The notes beneath the pieces are model-generated. The model saw nothing but the letters and a program-made list of their open reading frames with translations. It was not told the DNA's origin and ran no database searches. A program made the position numbers and the translations under genes. Shown here one piece after another: positions 35,120-43,795 of a DNA stretch of 64,000 nt. This DNA comes from Akkermansia sp. (GTDB taxonomy: Bacteria; Verrucomicrobiota; Verrucomicrobiia; Verrucomicrobiales; Akkermansiaceae), in the NCBI GenBank assembly GCA_017521405.1, contig JAFXCP010000011.1:62001-126000 (forward strand), in the 5' to 3' direction. Positions within the stretch are counted from its first letter, which is position 1; each line of letters opens with the position of its first letter.

Positions 35120-35551
35120 TTAGCCGATGGTGACAACTTCGGGAGTCTGGGCGGCATGGGGATGCTCAGCACCCGCATACACCTTCAGACGCGCTCCCTG
35201 AGCACGGCCCTGACGGGTGTGGGGAACCATACCCTTGATGGCCATCTCGAGAATCAGCTCAGGATGAGTCTTGCGGAGCTTGGCGGGGGTGGTCACCACC
35301 TGATTGCCCACATAGCCCGTGTAGCGGGTGTAAATCTTGGCGCGCTCCTTGTTACCGGTGAGCACCACCTTATCAGCATTCACCACAATCACATAATCAC
35401 CGCAGTCCACATGGGGGGTGAAAATCGTCTTATTCTTACCGCGAAGCAGGTTAGCTGCTTCCACTGCAACCTGACCGAGCACCTTACCGGCAGCATCGAT
35501 CACATACCACTTACGCTCAATATCCTGAGGCTTGGCAGAGAAGGTTTTCAT
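35120..35551 (-). CDS. rplM: 50S ribosomal protein L13
   Basis: A 143-residue L13. Motifs include KWYVIDAAGKVLGQVA near the N-terminus, YVIVVNADKVVLTGNK, and GMVPHTRQGRAQGARLKVY. First gene of the rplM-rpsI operon, with its own promoter and an approximately 60-nt leader that can fold a small hairpin. Confidence 0.97.
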   Translation of the reverse strand: MKTFSAKPQDIERKWYVIDAAGKVLGQVAVEAANLLRGKNKTIFTPHVDCGDYVIVVNADKVVLTGNKERAKIYTRYTGYVGNQVVTTPAKLRKTHPELILEMAIKGMVPHTRQGRAQGARLKVYAGAEHPHAAQTPEVVTIG

Positions 35552-35602
35552 ATTGTATCTTTAGTATTCCGTTTATGGCTTTCGCCCATCGAACCTCTAT
35601 AA

Positions 35603-35647
35603 ACAGTTCGTCGGACGAAGGGTAGCATGAACCCGGGCGGATGTCAA
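35603..35647 (-). promoter_or_regulatory. rplM promoter and leader hairpin
   Basis: On the minus strand TTGACA (35642-35647), 17 bp, TACCCT (35619-35624). The leader starts near a short hairpin (TTCGTCCGACGAA, about 35607-35620) that could act in autogenous control or mRNA stability. Confidence 0.55.
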
Positions 35648-35698
35648 CCGCATTTTGTGCCCCGCAGTATTTTTTTTTACGTTTGGATAAAAAATCGC

Positions 35699-35727
35699 TT
35701 GCCAATCCGGGTATATGGCATTAAACT
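35699..35727 (+). promoter_or_regulatory. infA promoter
   Basis: TTGCCA (35699-35704), 17 bp, TAAACT (35722-35727); leader about 48 nt to the ATG at 35782. Confidence 0.5.
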
Positions 35728-35781
35728 AGCCGCGCGCGGTGCATGGATATGCCCGCAGCAAGAACACGATAGAACGAACGC

Positions 35782-36114
35782 ATGGCTATTCCCCAGAACA
35801 ATCGCGGCGGCAAGCCGCAGCAACGCAACAACGGCGCACCTCGCAACAATGCGCGTCCCACCACGCCCACAGCCCCGAAGCCCAAGAAGGCCGATGATGA
35901 CGGTGAGGGAGAGATTGAGCTGGAGGGTGTGGTTTCTGCCGTGCTGGCGGGTACGATGTTCCGCGTGAAGGTGGCCAATGGGCACGAATTTCTGGCACAC
36001 ATTTCCGGAAAGATGCGTAAGCGTTTCATCCGCCTTGTGGTGGGCGACCGCGTGCGTATCGAGGTATCGCCCTACGATATGAGCAAAGCTCGCATCACCT
36101 TCCGACTGAACTGA
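35782..36114 (+). CDS. infA: Translation initiation factor IF-1 with N-terminal extension
   Basis: A 110-residue protein whose last 67 residues are a complete IF-1 S1-like barrel (IELEGVVSAVLAGTMFRVKV through RVRIEVSPYDMSKARITFR). About 43 extra residues precede it, rich in Asn, Arg, Pro and Lys with an acidic patch (KKADDDGEGE), predicted disordered. Standard IF-1 is about 72 residues. No suitable internal start was seen that would remove the extension. It may contact RNA or simply be a lineage trait. Confidence 0.88.
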   Translation: MAIPQNNRGGKPQQRNNGAPRNNARPTTPTAPKPKKADDDGEGEIELEGVVSAVLAGTMFRVKVANGHEFLAHISGKMRKRFIRLVVGDRVRIEVSPYDMSKARITFRLN

Positions 36115-36150
36115 TTCCCCCAGAGGGAATACACTCTACCACACATCGGG

Positions 36151-36185
36151 CACCGCTCTGCATACGGCAGTGCGGTGTTTTTTTT
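36151..36185 (+). terminator. Terminator after infA
   Basis: CACCGC (36151-36156) pairs with GCGGTG (36172-36177), extended by inner CTGC/GCAG pairs and followed by eight T residues. Confidence 0.85.
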
Positions 36186-36216
36186 GGGGGGGGAGGTAGC
36201 GCGGTGAGCAGAGGAC

Positions 36217-37287
36217 TCAGAGCAACTCTCGACCAAAGACGCCGGAGGAGCGCCCACTGGCTTCCAGCACGGCCAAGCGCTCGGGCGGCAGCACGCTGCG
36301 CGGCATGGGGGAGTAGTTAAGGCGGTCCCGAAAATAGGTCACCGCACTCTGGGAAATGGCAAAGATACGCCGGAAGCCCAAGGCGCGCGCTTTATCCTCC
36401 ACGAAGCGGCACATAGCACGCCCATAACCATGCCCCTCGTAATTTTTCTTGATGAAGAGGCATCCCAGTTCCGCGCAGGCTTCCTGCGGATAGGGATAAA
36501 GAGCCACACAGCCCACAATGGTATCATCCAAGGTGTATACGTAATAACTGCGGATATTTTCTTTGATGCTCTCGTAGGTACGATTCACCAATTTGGCATC
36601 CACCATGCTGCGGGCAATCATGGAGAGAAGCTCGGGGATATCGTCCTCCTGCAAGGGGCGAATTTCCCGGTAGGAGTCTGTATGCACCATGGTGCCCACT
36701 CCTTCTTCGGAGAACAACTCATCCAGCAGAACGCCACGATGGCGCCCATCCAATAAATGCACACGGGGAATACCACGGCGGCAAATCTCTGCTGCTTGCC
36801 GCAATACCTCCGGGTGGCTGCACTCGGGTAAGTGAGCTTCCACTTCGCTCTCAGCAATAGCGAAAAGCGGCTGTCCATCCAATGTGGGGACCTCCCCTTC
36901 TTGTAGGCAAATGTATTTGTGCGCTCCGAGAGCAACCGCCATAGATACGCTATACTCATCGAAACGCCCCGTGGAGCCGGAGGCCACCACGGCCACTTGG
37001 CGGCGAGCCAAAATTTCCTGCACGCGTTCCAAAGCCGGGGCGCCGGAACTCAGCGGGAGTTCCACCATGGCAGCGTGCATTTCGCATGCACCTGCCCGGC
37101 GAGCCAACACGGAAGCCTCCGCTCCTTCTGCCACCAGTACGAGCCGCACGCCGATTTCGTGCAAAGCATCAGCATCCAGCAGGGCATCCACAAGCTCCTC
37201 CGCTCGCAAGAGTGCGGAAGCCACATTCACCACGAACAGACGCCCGCGGAAATACGGCACATACTCCAATGCAGAACGAACATTCAT
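36217..37287 (-). CDS. argA: N-acetylglutamate synthase (amino-acid acetyltransferase)
   Basis: A 356-residue protein joining an amino-acid-kinase-like domain (about 1-210) to a GNAT acetyltransferase domain (about 215-345). The first lacks clear kinase catalytic residues, as expected for ArgA, where it mediates arginine feedback. The GNAT part has the acetyl-CoA loop KKNYEGHGYGRAMCRFVE and a closing IFAISQSAVTYFRDRLNY strand. It makes N-acetylglutamate, the first step of arginine synthesis. It is shorter than E. coli ArgA (about 440) because the kinase-like domain is reduced. secA starts the minus-strand unit upstream. Confidence 0.85.
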   Translation of the reverse strand: MNVRSALEYVPYFRGRLFVVNVASALLRAEELVDALLDADALHEIGVRLVLVAEGAEASVLARRAGACEMHAAMVELPLSSGAPALERVQEILARRQVAVVASGSTGRFDEYSVSMAVALGAHKYICLQEGEVPTLDGQPLFAIAESEVEAHLPECSHPEVLRQAAEICRRGIPRVHLLDGRHRGVLLDELFSEEGVGTMVHTDSYREIRPLQEDDIPELLSMIARSMVDAKLVNRTYESIKENIRSYYVYTLDDTIVGCVALYPYPQEACAELGCLFIKKNYEGHGYGRAMCRFVEDKARALGFRRIFAISQSAVTYFRDRLNYSPMPRSVLPPERLAVLEASGRSSGVFGRELL

Positions 37288-37327
37288 GGCGTGGGAGCAG
37301 CAGCGGCAGGTGTGCGGAAGAGGAAAA

Positions 37328-40300
37328 TCAGGCTGTGGGAGCCTTGGAAGTTTCCTCGTCTGCGGGCTCGAATCCGGAATCCGTGGCGCCGATGGTTATA
37401 CCCTCCGGCATTTCATCCGCAGCCGGAATAGCGGGAACCTCCATTACCAGTTCTCCGGCATCCGGGGAGCGTTTTATGCTCTTAATGGAAACTTTTTTAC
37501 GTGGCAATACCATCTTTTTCTCACTGCGAGGAACGGCGGTGGGCATGCCGCCGCTAATGCTTTCTCCGGCCACCATGGGGCGAGGTGTCTCAGCCGGTGC
37601 CGGCTCCGTAAGAGAGGGCATATCGGCAGGTTCCGGCATGGGAATGGGAGCCTGCTCGCGCTGGCGGGCATGAATCATCTCCAACTGCTCCCGCAATGCG
37701 GAGAGCAAATCCCCATTACCGAGGATGTCCGTCACATCTGCATCCTCCTCGTCCGCGCTGCTGGTCGGCAGGGAGGCAAGGAAATCCTCGAAAGCGGAGA
37801 GGTTGGTGGTACTGCGGAAGAGACCATTCAGGATTTCGAAATCGATATTCTGCATCAGGCTCTCGAAGATGCCATAAGCCTCGCGCTTGTATTCCACGAG
37901 CGGGTCGCGCTGTCCCTGAGCACGCAAGCGCACACCCTCGCGCAGGGCGTCCATATCCGTCAGGTGCTTCTGCCAGAGCTTATCGATGGCTTGCAGCATG
38001 ATGGAGCGTTCCATCTGTTCTACGCGGTCGGGGCGTTCTCCGGCGATTTTCTTCTCGTACATTTCCCGCACTTTGGCGATGATGATATCGCCTACTTCCG
38101 TGGGGTTCTTGCCTTGAAGTTCGGAATCTTTCTCGCTCCACCCCATGGGGAAGGTGGAGTTAATCCACTGCAGGAGGTCCGTGTAGCGAATGGTGCCCGT
38201 ATCATCTTCATTCAGGTAGAGTTCGCACTTGGTGCGGGTGCCGTTCTCCAATGCTTCGTAAAGCATCTCGCGCGGTTCTTCGCACAGGAGGGCGTCATTA
38301 CGCATGGCGTATACAATCATACGCTGCTGGTTCATCACATCATCGTAATCCAGCACATGTTTACGCCACATGTAGTTGCGCTGTTCCACGCGTTTCTGGG
38401 CACCTTCGATAATGCGGTTCATGAGGGAATTTTCCACGGCCTCTCCATCCTGCATGCCGAAGCGGTCCATCATTTTGGTCATGCGTTCGCTGCCGCCGAA
38501 GTTACGCATCAAGTCATCCTCGAAGGAGAGGAAGAATTGGGAGGCACCCGGGTCTCCTTGGCGGGAGCAGCGGCCACGCAGCTGGCGGTCGATACGGCGG
38601 GATTCGTAGCGTTCCGTGCCCAGTACGAACAAGCCGCCCAATTCTGCCACTCCTTCACCCAGTTTAATATCCGTACCACGGCCGGCCATATTGGTGGAGA
38701 CTGTTACGGCACCGCGCTGCCCGGCGCGGGAGATAATCTCCGCTTCGCGCTGGTGGTTCTTAGCATTCAGCACCTCGTGCGGAATCTTGGCAAATTGCAG
38801 CATGCGGGAAAGCGTTTCGGAGGCTTCCACGCTGGCGGTACCAATCAGTACCGGCTGTCCCTTCTTGTGCAGTTCCAGAATCTTGCCTACCACGGCATTG
38901 TACTTTTCACGGCGGCTGCGGAAGATGAGGTCGTTCGCATCCTGACGAATGCAGGGGCGATTTGTGGGAATGGGCAGCACATCCAGCTTGTAAATATCGT
39001 GGAACTCTGCGGCCTCCGTCTCGGCCGTACCAGTCATGCCCGCGAGGCGGGAATACAGGCGGAAGTAGTTCTGTATGGTAATGGTGGCATAGGTCATGTT
39101 CTCTGCTTCCACCTCCACGCCTTCCTTGGCTTCCACGGCTTGGTGCAAGCCCTCGCTCCAGCGGCGACCCGGCATCTCGCGGCCGGTGTTCTGGTCGATG
39201 ATGATGACCTTGTTTTCCTTCACCACATATTCCACATCGCGTTCGTAAATAGTGTAAGCCTTGAGCAGCTGGCTGGTGGTGTGGAGGCGCACGCCCGTTT
39301 CATCGAGCTGCTTCAGGAGCGCCGTTTTGCGGGCTTCCTTTTCACGCTCGGAGAGTTTCTCATCCTCATCGATATTGACGAATTCCGTACCGACATCCGG
39401 CAGCACAAAGTTTTCCGGGTGACCGGGGCTAATCACCTCGCGACCCATTTCCATGAGGTCGGCATCGTGCGTTTTCTCATCAATCGTGTAATAAAGTTCT
39501 TCTTTAAGCTTGAAGAGTTCGAGCTTGCGGGGGTCCTGATAGAGGAAAAGCTCGTATTTTTCCACCATACGGCGGTACTCCGGTTCCTGCTGGGAGCGCA
39601 TGAAGGCGCGGTTGCGGGGCTGCCCCAGTTTCACCTTGAACATGCAGCGACCGGCGCGCTCTGCATCCCCGGCCTTGGCATATTCCATAGCTTTTTCCAT
39701 CAGGCTATTGCAGAGTTCCACCTGCTTTTTCACCACTTTTTCAATCAATGGTTTAAGGGTATCGTACTGCTGCTCGTGTTCCACCACAGCCGGACCGGAA
39801 ATAATCAGCGGCGTGCGGGCCTCATCAATTAGAATCGAGTCCACCTCGTCGATAATAGCAAAGTAATGGCCGCGCTGCACCTGGGCCTCCTTGCTGGCGG
39901 CCATACCGTTATCGCGCAGGTAATCGAAGCCGAATTCGGCATTTGTGCCGTAGGTAATATCGCAGGCGTACTGGCGGCGGCGCACATCGCTGGGCATCAT
40001 GCTTTGGATGCAGCCTACCGTAAGCCCGAGGAAGGAGAAGAGGGCACCCATCCACATCGAGTCGCGGCGGGCAAGATAATCATTCACCGTCACCACATGT
40101 ACCCCCATGCCGGTAAGGGCATTCAGGAACACCGGGAGTGTTGCCACCAGCGTCTTACCCTCACCCGTGGCCATTTCCGCGATGAACCCGCGATGCAGAG
40201 CAATACCGCCAATTAACTGCACATCAAAATGCACCATATCCCATTTGATGGGAGTACCGCAAACATCCACCTCCGTACCGCAAAGCGTACGGGCACCGCA

Positions 40301-40726
40301 TTTAACCACAGCAAAAGCCTCCGGCAGGATTTCCTCCAGATATTTGGCACGCATGCGGTCAAACTTCGGCTCAATGGCAGCCAGTGCCTTTTTAGCCTCT
40401 TCCACGGATTCTGCCGTGGGTTCCACTGTCGGCAGCTTGGGGAACTCCGGGGCCAAGCTCTTAAAACGGGCATTGAGGGCCTCCGCATACTGCTGCAACT
40501 GCTCCGGGGAGGAGGAAAGCACCACACCACGAGTGGGCAAATCCATGGGGGTGAAGCGGTGCAGGTGTGCCTGCCACTCGCGGGTTTTTGCCACCAGAAA
40601 ATCGCGGTTCACGCTCTCGCCCCAGCTCTTCTCCAAATCGAGAATACGGCGCACAACCGGCTTGAGTTTACGCACTTCGCGCTGGTTCTTGGAACCTACG
40701 ATTTTATTCAAAATCCACTTAATCAT
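37328..40726 (-). CDS. secA: Protein translocase ATPase SecA
   Basis: A 1132-residue motor that drives preproteins through SecYEG. The DEAD-type motifs are complete: Walker A MATGEGKTLVA (near residue 188), VNDYLARRD, DEVDSILIDEARTPLIISG, TNMAGRGTDIKLG and the RQLRGRCSRQGDPG arginine-finger region. Two oddities: about 85 extra residues between the N-terminal helix and Walker A, which lies near residue 105 in E. coli, and a Pro/Glu-rich C-terminal tail lacking the usual zinc-binding cysteine cluster. A promoter and a 5'-terminal hairpin precede it. Confidence 0.96.
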   Translation of the reverse strand: MIKWILNKIVGSKNQREVRKLKPVVRRILDLEKSWGESVNRDFLVAKTREWQAHLHRFTPMDLPTRGVVLSSSPEQLQQYAEALNARFKSLAPEFPKLPTVEPTAESVEEAKKALAAIEPKFDRMRAKYLEEILPEAFAVVKCGARTLCGTEVDVCGTPIKWDMVHFDVQLIGGIALHRGFIAEMATGEGKTLVATLPVFLNALTGMGVHVVTVNDYLARRDSMWMGALFSFLGLTVGCIQSMMPSDVRRRQYACDITYGTNAEFGFDYLRDNGMAASKEAQVQRGHYFAIIDEVDSILIDEARTPLIISGPAVVEHEQQYDTLKPLIEKVVKKQVELCNSLMEKAMEYAKAGDAERAGRCMFKVKLGQPRNRAFMRSQQEPEYRRMVEKYELFLYQDPRKLELFKLKEELYYTIDEKTHDADLMEMGREVISPGHPENFVLPDVGTEFVNIDEDEKLSEREKEARKTALLKQLDETGVRLHTTSQLLKAYTIYERDVEYVVKENKVIIIDQNTGREMPGRRWSEGLHQAVEAKEGVEVEAENMTYATITIQNYFRLYSRLAGMTGTAETEAAEFHDIYKLDVLPIPTNRPCIRQDANDLIFRSRREKYNAVVGKILELHKKGQPVLIGTASVEASETLSRMLQFAKIPHEVLNAKNHQREAEIISRAGQRGAVTVSTNMAGRGTDIKLGEGVAELGGLFVLGTERYESRRIDRQLRGRCSRQGDPGASQFFLSFEDDLMRNFGGSERMTKMMDRFGMQDGEAVENSLMNRIIEGAQKRVEQRNYMWRKHVLDYDDVMNQQRMIVYAMRNDALLCEEPREMLYEALENGTRTKCELYLNEDDTGTIRYTDLLQWINSTFPMGWSEKDSELQGKNPTEVGDIIIAKVREMYEKKIAGERPDRVEQMERSIMLQAIDKLWQKHLTDMDALREGVRLRAQGQRDPLVEYKREAYGIFESLMQNIDFEILNGLFRSTTNLSAFEDFLASLPTSSADEEDADVTDILGNGDLLSALREQLEMIHARQREQAPIPMPEPADMPSLTEPAPAETPRPMVAGESISGGMPTAVPRSEKKMVLPRKKVSIKSIKRSPDAGELVMEVPAIPAADEMPEGITIGATDSGFEPADEETSKAPTA

Positions 40727-40760
40727 ATCTTAACAGAGGGAAAATTCGGGTGACAATGCG

Positions 40761-40788
40761 GCACGCCCGCGTACAGCGCACGCGGTGC
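40761..40788 (-). promoter_or_regulatory. Hairpin at the 5' end of the secA leader
   Basis: CCGCGT (40767-40772) pairs with ACGCGG (40780-40785), extended by GCA/TGC (40761-40763, 40786-40788) past a three-base bulge. It lies at about the predicted transcription start, so it could stabilise the mRNA. Confidence 0.4.
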
Positions 40789-40791
40789 GGC

Positions 40792-40820
40792 ATTCTATCA
40801 CGAGGGGGTGGTTTTGGCAA
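40792..40820 (-). promoter_or_regulatory. secA promoter
   Basis: On the minus strand TTGCCA (40815-40820), 17 bp, TAGAAT (40792-40797); leader about 60 nt, one of the longer leaders in the window. Confidence 0.7.
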
Positions 40821-40859
40821 GTCCGGGATTCGCCAAGATGCCTTGCATGACACAGCCCC

Positions 40860-42083
40860 CTATTCCGCCTCCGCTGAGCGGGAAAGAGTAGGCCACACAT
40901 AACGCATGAAAACCACTTTAATACAAGCCGTAAGCGGAACCGCCAGCAAAGCGCCCACCACACCGCCAATCACGTAACTCCAGAACAACACGGAGAACAT
41001 CACCGTCAGGTCGTGCATTTTGACCTGACTGCCCACAATGCGGGGTTGCAGTATCCAGCCATCAAACTGGCTCACGCAGAAGAAAATCAAACTCACCGCC
41101 AGCAGGTAGCTCGGGTCGTGCCATGTGAACCAGGCAATCAGCATTGCCGGAATCCAAGTACTAATCATCCCCAAGTAGGGAATAATCCCCAGCACTGCTG
41201 CTGCGGCCGCCACCGTAATGGCATAAGGCAAGCCCAGCACCTTGAGAGCAATCGCCAGTATAACACCATCCACCATACTCACCAACATTTGCCCCCGGAT
41301 AAAGGAAACAATGTAACCATTAATCTGCTGCAAGGTGGCCACCACCTCTTGGCGGAAGAACGAACGGCGCAGAGGCAGCAGAGTGTGCCAATTCTTAGAG
41401 ATGGCTTCTGCCTCCAGCAGGAAATAGAACAAAAACACCGGCACCATTACCGTACCGATGAGTACCATCGTCACGCCGGAGAGGGCTCGTGTACCCGCCG
41501 TTAACCAAGAGAGAACCTGCTCCGCCAGATAGCTGGAATTAGAACTCAAAATGGCGGCTAATTTGCCCTGATAAGTTGTTTCGCGGGCAATTTCCGCATA
41601 ATCCTCCTTAGGCAAGCCTGCTGCGCGAGCATCCTTCAAGGTTTTGCTGTACAGCACATCTACCGCATGCTGCAAGGAACGGTTATTTTCCAGCTCCGCC
41701 TGGCCACCCTCCACCACACTTGTAAGAATTTCCCGGCGTTTCTCAATCAGCTCCCCGGTCTGCTCCACCAGAGGCGGTACAATCGTCATGCCAAGGCCGG
41801 CAAGCAACACACCGGCCAACAGCATCACCACCAGTACCGCAGGCAAACGCCGCCCGCCCAAACGCTGCTGCACCCAGCCCACACACGGAATCAGCAAATA
41901 GGCCAAGAACCCGGCTATTACCACCGGCAGCAGCACGGGTTCCAACATCACAAACAGGCTCCCCAATCCGCCTAAAATTCCCACCACCAGAGCCGCCACC
42001 ACCACGAGTGAAAGCCCGGTAAGAGCCGCCCAGCACACACCTCGCTGAAAATCATTCGGAATCCGATTATCCTCCTCCTTCAT
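40860..42083 (-). CDS. AI-2E family transporter
   Basis: A 407-residue membrane protein of the AI-2E/TqsA/YdiK family, with about eight hydrophobic helices. The typical middle soluble region lies around 100-190, and the conserved close includes AAAAAVLGIIPYLGMIST and the FDGWILQPRIVGSQVKMHDL loop. Members export diverse small molecules or ions; the name reflects early autoinducer-2 work, and the substrate here is unknown. Upstream in-frame starts (to 42212) include the promoter sequence. The ATG at 42083 follows the -10 box by seven bases and was chosen. Confidence 0.85.
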   Translation of the reverse strand: MKEEDNRIPNDFQRGVCWAALTGLSLVVVAALVVGILGGLGSLFVMLEPVLLPVVIAGFLAYLLIPCVGWVQQRLGGRRLPAVLVVMLLAGVLLAGLGMTIVPPLVEQTGELIEKRREILTSVVEGGQAELENNRSLQHAVDVLYSKTLKDARAAGLPKEDYAEIARETTYQGKLAAILSSNSSYLAEQVLSWLTAGTRALSGVTMVLIGTVMVPVFLFYFLLEAEAISKNWHTLLPLRRSFFRQEVVATLQQINGYIVSFIRGQMLVSMVDGVILAIALKVLGLPYAITVAAAAAVLGIIPYLGMISTWIPAMLIAWFTWHDPSYLLAVSLIFFCVSQFDGWILQPRIVGSQVKMHDLTVMFSVLFWSYVIGGVVGALLAVPLTACIKVVFMRYVWPTLSRSAEAE

Positions 42084-42090
42084 GGCAATC

Positions 42091-42118
42091 ATGATAAGCC
42101 ATTCTCTCTGCATGTCAA
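42091..42118 (-). promoter_or_regulatory. Leaderless-type promoter of the AI-2E transporter gene
   Basis: On the minus strand TTGACA (42113-42118), 16 bp, TATCAT (42091-42096), seven bases, ATG at 42083. Confidence 0.7.
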
Positions 42119-42169
42119 TACCAAATACATATTTACGGAACAGGGATTTCTCCGATTCGGACAAATAAC

Positions 42170-42198
42170 TTGACAACACAAAACCCACTCTGTACGAT
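42170..42198 (+). promoter_or_regulatory. Promoter of the PH-domain gene
   Basis: TTGACA (42170-42175), 17 bp, TACGAT (42193-42198); leader about 20 nt. Confidence 0.7.
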
Positions 42199-42225
42199 GC
42201 AGGGAAAAGCACCCATTACTCAGCC

Positions 42226-42600
42226 ATGATTGACTTTAAGAACGGCCTCATCAAGCTCGCCCCCGTGGACCCGGCAAGTATTCAGAACAAAATAGCCCCC
42301 CTTCTGGTGGAGGGGGAGGGCATCGTTGCCGCATTCAAGACTATCCGGGACTCCGTGGTATTTACCAACAAGCGGGTCATCTCCATCAACGTGCAGGGGC
42401 TTTTGGGTTCCAAGGTGGATTACACCTCCCTGCCCTACAGCAAAATCCAAGCCTACTCCGTGGAAACAGCCGGTACCTTCGATATGGATTGCGAGCTGGA
42501 CCTTTTCTTTGGCGGAGGCATTGGCCAAGTGCGCTTCGAATTGCGCGGCGGCTGCGACATCATCGCCCTGAACCGCATTATCAGCACCTATGTACTCTAA
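42226..42600 (+). CDS. Bacterial PH-domain protein
   Basis: A 124-residue single-domain protein matching the bacterial pleckstrin-homology fold. Successive strands include AFKTIRDSVVFTNKRVISI, VDYTSLPYSKIQAYSVE and a glycine-rich strand LFFGGGIGQVRFEL, ending in a helix (IIALNRIISTYVL). No signal peptide or membrane helix, so cytoplasmic. Function of this family is unknown. Single gene with its own promoter. Confidence 0.8.
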   Translation: MIDFKNGLIKLAPVDPASIQNKIAPLLVEGEGIVAAFKTIRDSVVFTNKRVISINVQGLLGSKVDYTSLPYSKIQAYSVETAGTFDMDCELDLFFGGGIGQVRFELRGGCDIIALNRIISTYVL

Positions 42601-42636
42601 AAGCCCGGGCATTGGTGTACTGCCTCGAAGAGACTC

Positions 42637-42666
42637 TTGACAAACACCCGTCCTTGCGTGTATAGT
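42637..42666 (+). promoter_or_regulatory. Leaderless-type promoter of the 85-codon gene
   Basis: TTGACA (42637-42642), 18 bp, TATAGT (42661-42666), six bases, then adjacent in-frame GTG (42673) and ATG (42676). Confidence 0.7.
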
Positions 42667-42675
42667 GCGCGCGTG

Positions 42676-42933
42676 ATGTCCTCCAAAGCACCTTTCCTAA
42701 CGCTGCCCACTACGGATTACGAGCACATGCGCGAGATGAATCCGCAGAAAATCATCAGCGTACTCCGCAATGCCGTACTGGCGCCGGAGCGCATCCGCCG
42801 TTTCACCCCCCGCCCCCCGGAAGAGCACGATGCTTACATCGTCCGCCACCGCCCGGGCTGCATCGATGTTCACCTCTTTACCGAGGGCAAACAGGTATTC
42901 TGCTGTAAATTTGTTCCGGCGCAGGAATACTAG
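42676..42933 (+). CDS. Small uncharacterised protein
   Basis: An 85-residue basic protein with a helical first half (MREMNPQKIISVLRNAVLA) and a C-terminal strand pair (IDVHLFTEGKQVFCCKF). No signal peptide or membrane segment. A GTG immediately upstream (42673) is the alternative start. The near-consensus promoter ending six bases before it is strong evidence that it is a real, expressed gene. It is followed by lpxA, which has its own promoter. Not recognised as a known family. Confidence 0.6.
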   Translation: MSSKAPFLTLPTTDYEHMREMNPQKIISVLRNAVLAPERIRRFTPRPPEEHDAYIVRHRPGCIDVHLFTEGKQVFCCKFVPAQEY

Positions 42934-42977
42934 TACCCGCTGTATGGCAGGAAAACAGTTTTTCCTCCATTTTTAGC

Positions 42978-43006
42978 TTGATGCACACTCCGGCGGGGTG
43001 TAGTAT
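42978..43006 (+). promoter_or_regulatory. Leaderless-type promoter of lpxA
   Basis: TTGATG (42978-42983), 17 bp, TAGTAT (43001-43006), six bases, ATG at 43013. Confidence 0.7.
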
Positions 43007-43012
43007 TCCCAT

Positions 43013-43795
43013 ATGGCAGATATTCATCCTACAGCTATTGTTGACCCGACGGCTGAATTGGCAGATGATGTCAAGGTCGGCCCATATTGCATCATTGGTC
43101 CGCATGTGGAATTGGGAGCCGGTTGCGTACTCCACAGCCACGTGGTTATCGATGGGCCCTCCCGCTTCGGCAAAGGAAACGAATTTTACCCCTTTGCCGC
43201 TATTGGCACCAAAACCCAAGACCTGAAATACAAGGGCGAGCCCACCTTCCTGGAAGTGGGCGATTACAATGTTTTCCGCGAGAACTGCAACATCAACCGC
43301 TCCACCACGCCCGAGACAAAGACTATCATCGGCTCATACAACAACTTCCTCATTAACTCCCACTGCGGGCACGAGGTACACGTAGGGGACCACTGCATCC
43401 TCTCCGGGTATGCGGCCGCCGCAGGACACTGCGAGATTGGTAACTGGGTTATCATCAGCGGTTGTGCTGCACTGCACCAGTTTGTACGAGTGGGGGACCA
43501 CGCCCTTATCGGCGGTTATGCCAAAATCACACAGGATGTCGCTCCCTACATGATTGCCGAGGGTAATCCCTCCGCCATCCGCGCCATTAACAGCGTGGGC
43601 CTTACCCGCCGCGGTTTCTCGGAGGAGGATATTCGGGCTCTGCGTTTTGCCTATAAAAAACTCTTTCTCCACAAGGGTGGGAACCTTCAGGAAAAGCTCG
43701 ACATTCTGCTGAGCGACGAGAAATACGGCTCCAACCCGCACAACAAATACATTGCCGACTTCCTGCTCTCCTCCGAGCGCGGATTTGTCCACTAA
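43013..43795 (+). CDS. lpxA: UDP-N-acetylglucosamine acyltransferase
   Basis: A 260-residue left-handed beta-helix enzyme that adds the first acyl chain in lipid A synthesis, showing that the organism makes LPS. Hexapeptide repeats start at residue 3 (IHPTAIVDPTAELADDVKVG). The catalytic histidine is H120 in SHCGHEVHVG. The C-terminal helical domain (SVGLTRRGFSEEDIRAL onward) is complete. No lpxD, fabZ or lpxB gene is adjacent, unlike the proteobacterial cluster. gph starts within one base of its stop. Confidence 0.95.
   Translation: MADIHPTAIVDPTAELADDVKVGPYCIIGPHVELGAGCVLHSHVVIDGPSRFGKGNEFYPFAAIGTKTQDLKYKGEPTFLEVGDYNVFRENCNINRSTTPETKTIIGSYNNFLINSHCGHEVHVGDHCILSGYAAAAGHCEIGNWVIISGCAALHQFVRVGDHALIGGYAKITQDVAPYMIAEGNPSAIRAINSVGLTRRGFSEEDIRALRFAYKKLFLHKGGNLQEKLDILLSDEKYGSNPHNKYIADFLLSSERGFVH

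Noticed and set aside
36884..39832. Long open frame of 982 codons on the plus strand
   Set aside because: It lies antisense to argA and secA, whose proteins are clearly recognisable; the frame is open only because of biased codon use in those genes.
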